From contig CAWBBE010000005.1 in assembly GCA_963786975.1 (NCBI GenBank), positions 496,001-560,000 on the forward strand: a stretch of DNA of 64,000 bases, read 5' to 3'. A program made the translations under genes and the position numbers. Below the pieces are notes generated by a model. It was not told the DNA's origin, did no database searches, and worked only from the letters and a program-made list of their open reading frames with translations. Shown one piece after another: positions 60,756 through 64,000 of this stretch; the first letter of the stretch is position 1; each line of letters begins with the position of its first letter. Source of the DNA: Palsa-506 sp963786975. GTDB taxonomy: Bacteria > Actinomycetota > Actinomycetes > Streptosporangiales > Streptosporangiaceae.

Positions 60756-61576
60756 CCGGGCGCCCGGCGATGGCTGATCAGGCCGGCCCGGTCTCGGCCG
60801 CAGCGCCACTGCGGGCGGTGCCGGCCCGCCAGCTTGCGCTGCCGTGGCTCGTGGTCGCCGCGCTCGCCGCCGTGGCCTGGGCAATCACCGTCGCTCAGGC
60901 CCGGGACATGGGCAACGGGCCCGGCACGATGGGCCTGGCGCTGCTGCCCTTCCTCGGGCTGTGGGTGGTGATGATGGCCGCCATGATGCTGCCGTCGGTC
61001 GCGCCGGTCGCGGTGCTGTGGACCCGTTCGATCAGCGGCACGTCAGCCGGTCCCGGCCGGGTCGCGCGGATGAGCATGTTCCTCAGCGGTTACCTGCTGG
61101 CCTGGGCCGCGTTCGGGGCGATCGCCTTCGCGGCCCTGGCCGGCACCGGCCGGCTGCCCGCGGCGTCCCCGACGGCAGCCAAGTGGCTCGGCGTGGCGAT
61201 CTTCGTCATCGCGGGCAGCTACCAGCTCACTCCCTGGAAGGACTGGTGCCTGCGGCACTGCCGCTCGCCGATCGGCGCGCTCATGCATTACATCGGCTAC
61301 CGGGGCCGCAGCCGCGATGTCCGCGTCGGCCTGCATCACGGGGCGACCTGCGCCGGATGCTGCTGGGGACTGATGATCGTGCTGATCGCCGTCGGGGTCA
61401 TGAACCTCGCGGTCATGGCCGCGCTCGCGGTGGTCATCTTCGCGGAGAAGCTCTGGCGGCACGGCAAGATGCTCGGCCAGGCCGCCGGGATCGTGCTGGT
61501 CGCGGTCGGCGTGCTGGCTATCTGGTTTCCCTGGCTGCTTCCGGGCCTGCACGTCACCGCCATGCCGGCGATGTAG
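60752..61576 (+). CDS. DUF2182 domain-containing membrane protein (predicted metal-binding)
   Basis: A 274-residue integral membrane protein with about six or seven helices. Conserved marks: MGLALLPFLGLWVVMMAAMMLPSVAPV, GSYQLTPWKDWCLRHCRSP and LHHGATCAGCCWGLM with clustered Cys and His, typical of DUF2182. It is translationally coupled to the DUF1326 protein (ATGA at 60752-60755). A role in metal handling is suggested only by the Cys/His clusters. It ends six bases before the convergent agmatinase gene. Confidence 0.88.
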   Translation: MTGRPAMADQAGPVSAAAPLRAVPARQLALPWLVVAALAAVAWAITVAQARDMGNGPGTMGLALLPFLGLWVVMMAAMMLPSVAPVAVLWTRSISGTSAGPGRVARMSMFLSGYLLAWAAFGAIAFAALAGTGRLPAASPTAAKWLGVAIFVIAGSYQLTPWKDWCLRHCRSPIGALMHYIGYRGRSRDVRVGLHHGATCAGCCWGLMIVLIAVGVMNLAVMAALAVVIFAEKLWRHGKMLGQAAGIVLVAVGVLAIWFPWLLPGLHVTAMPAM

Positions 61577-61582
61577 CGGCGG

Positions 61583-62647
61583 CTAGCCTCCGTCAGCCTG
61601 GCGGCCTTCCAGCAGCGGCGCCTCCGGCCGCCGGATGGTGCCGCCGTTACCCTGGCCGGCCCCGTCAGCCCGGCCGGCCCGGTCAGCCCGGCGGCGCCGC
61701 CAGGCGATGCCGGACAGTGCCTCGAGCACCACCCGGTTGGCCAGGAACGCGGTGATCTCCGCATGGTCGTACGGCGGCGCCACCTCTACCACGTCGATTC
61801 CGGCCAGCGGCAGCTCCATCGCTATCCGCCGGACCGCGTCGAGCAGCTGGCGGCCGGTCAGCCCGCCCGGCTCCGGGGTGCCGGTGCCCGGCGCCATGCC
61901 CGGATCGACGACGTCGACGTCCACCGACAGGAACACTCCGTCGCACTCATCGGTGGCGATGGCGAACGCCTCGGTCAGGCAGTCGTCCAGGCCGCGCGCT
62001 ACCACCTCGGCCATCTCGTAACTGCGCATCCCGCGGCCGGCCATCCAGTCCAGCGTCTCCGGCTCCGGCCAGTAGCCGCGCAGCCCGATCTGCAGGAACC
62101 GGTCGCCGCGCACGGCGCCGGACTCGATCAGCCTGCGCATCGGCGTGCCGTGCCCGTACAGCGAGCCGTACTGGACGTCCCCGGTGTCCGCATGCGCGTC
62201 GAAGTGCAGCACCGACAGCCGCCCCCAGCCAACGTGCCTGGCCACCCCGGTCGCGTCCGGGAACGCCACGGTATGGTCGCCGCCGAGGATCACCGGGATC
62301 GCGCCGCCATGGCAAGCCCGGTGCACGGCCGCCTCCAGGCGGCGCAGCGACACCTCGGTATCGCCCGATGGCATCTCCACGTCCCCGGCGTCGGCCACCC
62401 GGAGTTCCTGCAGCGGGTCGACGCCGAGCGCGAGGTGCGGCCGGGATCCGTCGTGCGGCAGGTAGTCGGTGAAGCGGATCGCCTGCGGGCCGAACCTGGC
62501 TCCCGGCCGGTGTGACGTCCCGCCGTCGAACGGCGCCCCGATGATCATGATGTCGGTACCTGCCCAGGACGCCGGGTCCGCGAGATCCGCGGCCGGCACC
62601 CCGAGGAACGTCGCGTCAGGTCCGTACATCCCGCCGATCCGCGTCAT
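61583..62647 (-). CDS. speB: Agmatinase / ureohydrolase family enzyme
   Basis: A 354-residue ureohydrolase. The two-manganese site is seen as GGDHTV, FDAHADTGD and SVDVDVVDPGMAPGTGTPEPGGL. SHRPGARFGPQAIRFTDYL is typical of agmatinase and guanidinobutyrase rather than arginase. It splits urea from agmatine to give putrescine, or acts on a related guanidino compound. The start at 62647 has GGAGG five bases upstream; the frame is open further but low-complexity. A polyamine importer and aminotransferase are encoded 7-13 kb away; a direct link is not shown. Confidence 0.88.
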   Translation of the reverse strand: MTRIGGMYGPDATFLGVPAADLADPASWAGTDIMIIGAPFDGGTSHRPGARFGPQAIRFTDYLPHDGSRPHLALGVDPLQELRVADAGDVEMPSGDTEVSLRRLEAAVHRACHGGAIPVILGGDHTVAFPDATGVARHVGWGRLSVLHFDAHADTGDVQYGSLYGHGTPMRRLIESGAVRGDRFLQIGLRGYWPEPETLDWMAGRGMRSYEMAEVVARGLDDCLTEAFAIATDECDGVFLSVDVDVVDPGMAPGTGTPEPGGLTGRQLLDAVRRIAMELPLAGIDVVEVAPPYDHAEITAFLANRVVLEALSGIAWRRRRADRAGRADGAGQGNGGTIRRPEAPLLEGRQADGG

Positions 62648-62732
62648 CTCGTCCTCCCGGAGACTGAGCGTAGCGCCGCCCGGCCCGCGCCGCCCGGCCG
62701 CACCGCCCGGCCCGCTGTTCCCGGCGGCGCAC

Positions 62733-63540
62733 TCAGCCCGGAGTGCGCGCGGCCGGCCGGCCACCGGGCACGGCGTCCTGGCCGGCGCCGGAAGCCGGCG
62801 GGCCAATGCCGGGGAGCCGTCCCGCCTGGCCGGCCAGCCAGAGCGTCAGCTGCAAGATGATCGCCGCTAGCGCCCAGCCGCCGATGACATCGGTCGTCCA
62901 GTGATAGTTGTCCACCACCAGCGCGGTGCCGACGAGCAGGCACCAGACCGGCAGCACGACCAGGCCGGCCCGGCGGACCGCGGCCGGCAGCAGCGGCGCG
63001 AGCAGCAGCGCAATCAGGATGTAGCACACCGTCGCCGAGGTGGTGTGGCCGGAGGGGAACGCGCCCTTGGCGCCGGGATGCAGCCGGATTCTGGCCGGGC
63101 GACAGCCGGCCGATCAGGATCTTCGCCGGGATGACGGACACCACCAGCAGGGTCACCGCGATGGCGGCGGTCAGCAGCGGGCGCAGGCTGCGCTGCCGGG
63201 CGCTGACGGCGACCGCGACCAGCGCGAGCAACGGGACGGCGACGTGCGGATCGGCGGCGTCGATGACCAGGGCAGCCGGCGAGAAACGGGCAGAGGTCAG
63301 CCATTGCCAGCCGGGTGTATCGGACCGGATCCATATGTACATGTGGATCCGCTGGTCCACGCCGACCAGCGGGCCGCTGGCGAGCACGTTGACGGTCAGC
63401 CCGATCAGCACGGCCAGCGGGATGCCGGGCAGCACCCACCGGGATCGCCAGCGCGGGACAGGGCGCGGGGCGGCCGTCGGGGCGCGGGCTTCATCCATGA
63501 GGGTCCAGGGTACCGGCGCGATCCTGATGGGCCGGCCCAT
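62733..63540 (-). CDS. PAP2-family phosphatase (membrane), frameshifted
   Basis: A multi-pass lipid phosphatase split in two frames. The first part (63540 to about 63095) has the N-terminal helices and KILIGRLSPG, the start of the KxxxxxxRP motif. The second (about 63095-62733) has AFPSGHTTSATVCYI and DNYHWTTDVIGGWALAAI, containing the PSGH and the SRxxxxxHxxxD-type His and Asp. One indel near 63080-63100 joins them. All active-site motifs are present, so a recent error is likely. ATGs at 63540 and 63498 are both possible. It dephosphorylates lipid phosphates at the membrane. Confidence 0.82.
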
Positions 63541-63830
63541 AGTGACACCGCGGTGACAAATAATGGCATTTGCCGCTCTTGACCGTTAGACCGCCACGTG
63601 CTGAGACTGGAGCGGTATCGACAGCCGATGCTCCCGGGCGGATCAACGACAGAATCTCCACGCGATCCACATGGCTTGCGCACCCTGGCTGCACCTGGCC
63701 GGGCTGGCCTGAGCGGAAAGTTACTGTGCTCTGCGCCAGCCGGTGACTGCCGCTAGAGACGGCCGGACCGACCAGCCCAGGCACCAGGACCGGCATGGTC
63801 CGTGAACCGGAGCGCGAGGGACGGCGCGTG
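63541..63830. other. Intergenic region upstream of PAP2 and the betaine-binding protein
   Basis: About 290 bases with no convincing gene. A short palindrome, GTGACACCGCGGTGACA-like, at about 63541-63558 abuts the PAP2 start and could be regulatory. Nothing else stands out. Confidence 0.4.
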
Positions 63831-64000
63831 ATGCGGAGACCGCGGGCCGGCCACCACGCAGTGGCGGTGCTGGCACTGGCCGTGCTGGCGTGCTCGGCTT
63901 GCGGGGCATCGGCCGGCCAGGGCGCGCCCGGCGGGGCGACCGCGCCGGGCCGGCCCGGTCCGTTAATCGTCGTGGGGTCGTTCGATTTCCCGGAGAGCGC
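63831..64000 (+). CDS. Glycine-betaine/osmoprotectant ABC transporter substrate-binding lipoprotein, N-terminal fragment
   Basis: Fifty-six codons, running off the window. A lipoprotein signal (HHAVAVLALAVLACSACGAS) with a lipobox at LACSAC is followed by a Gly/Pro linker and LIVVGSFDFPES, the usual first strand of OpuAC/ProX-type binding proteins. GAGGGA lies about nine bases before the ATG. It would take up betaine or choline-type compounds. The short length limits certainty. Confidence 0.7.
   Translation, partial: MRRPRAGHHAVAVLALAVLACSACGASAGQGAPGGATAPGRPGPLIVVGSFDFPES

Overview
This 64 kb window is very GC-rich, gene-dense DNA from an actinobacterium. Most genes have GTG or ATG starts behind GGAGG-type ribosome sites. 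Actinobacterial marker families are present: DUF3107, DUF6912, DUF3068, an effector-associated EACC1 protein, and a tmRNA whose tag begins ANTK. The order prfB, ftsE, ftsX, smpB, ssrA is also typical of the phylum. No insertion sequence, phage, CRISPR array, tRNA or rRNA was seen.

Layout. 1-14 kb holds housekeeping and repair genes: a DEAD-box helicase end, a ferritin-like protein, DUF3107, TetR, Ku, nagA with a SIS-domain sugar isomerase or deaminase, SDR, EACC1, HAD, a Vsr-like nuclease, pruA and a second HAD protein. 14-22 kb is an amino-acid and ketone-body catabolic run: acetoacetyl-CoA synthetase, tryptophan 2,3-dioxygenase and the large NAD-glutamate dehydrogenase. 22-30 kb is a translation and division block: prfB, a tiny zinc-ribbon membrane protein, ftsEX, smpB, a penicillin-binding-protein homologue and tmRNA. 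30-56 kb is a catabolic region: Rieske oxygenase, acyl-CoA dehydrogenase, FAD amine-oxidase-type enzyme, cupin, two PYROXD2-like oxidoreductases, an acyl-CoA ligase, a BetI-like TetR regulator, a spermidine/putrescine-type ABC importer and a class III aminotransferase. 56-64 kb holds DUF2613-like and DUF3068 proteins, an acyl-CoA synthetase, LysR, a DUF1326/DUF2182 pair, an agmatinase, a PAP2 phosphatase and the start of a glycine-betaine-type binding protein.

How the genes work together. A 16-bp palindrome, GACTGAACGTTCAGTC, or a degenerate form of it, lies at or near the 5' end of several amine-related units between 30.6 and 55.9 kb, including the BetI-like TetR gene itself. This suggests one autoregulated regulon that imports and oxidises an amine, with products passing to CoA esters and transamination. 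The substrate cannot be read from sequence.

Main surprises. (1) Release factor 2 carries Ser-Lys-Tyr where the stop-codon-reading tripeptide Ser-Pro-Phe is expected. (2) The penicillin-binding-protein homologue next to tmRNA has lost all three catalytic motifs. (3) The candidate TetR regulon. (4) Two copies of a long perfect palindrome. (5) Many genes, and the tmRNA tag, are each interrupted by a single small indel. Because this also hits ftsX, gdh and ssrA, it points to a sequence-quality problem, and coordinates of frameshifted genes should be read with that in mind.
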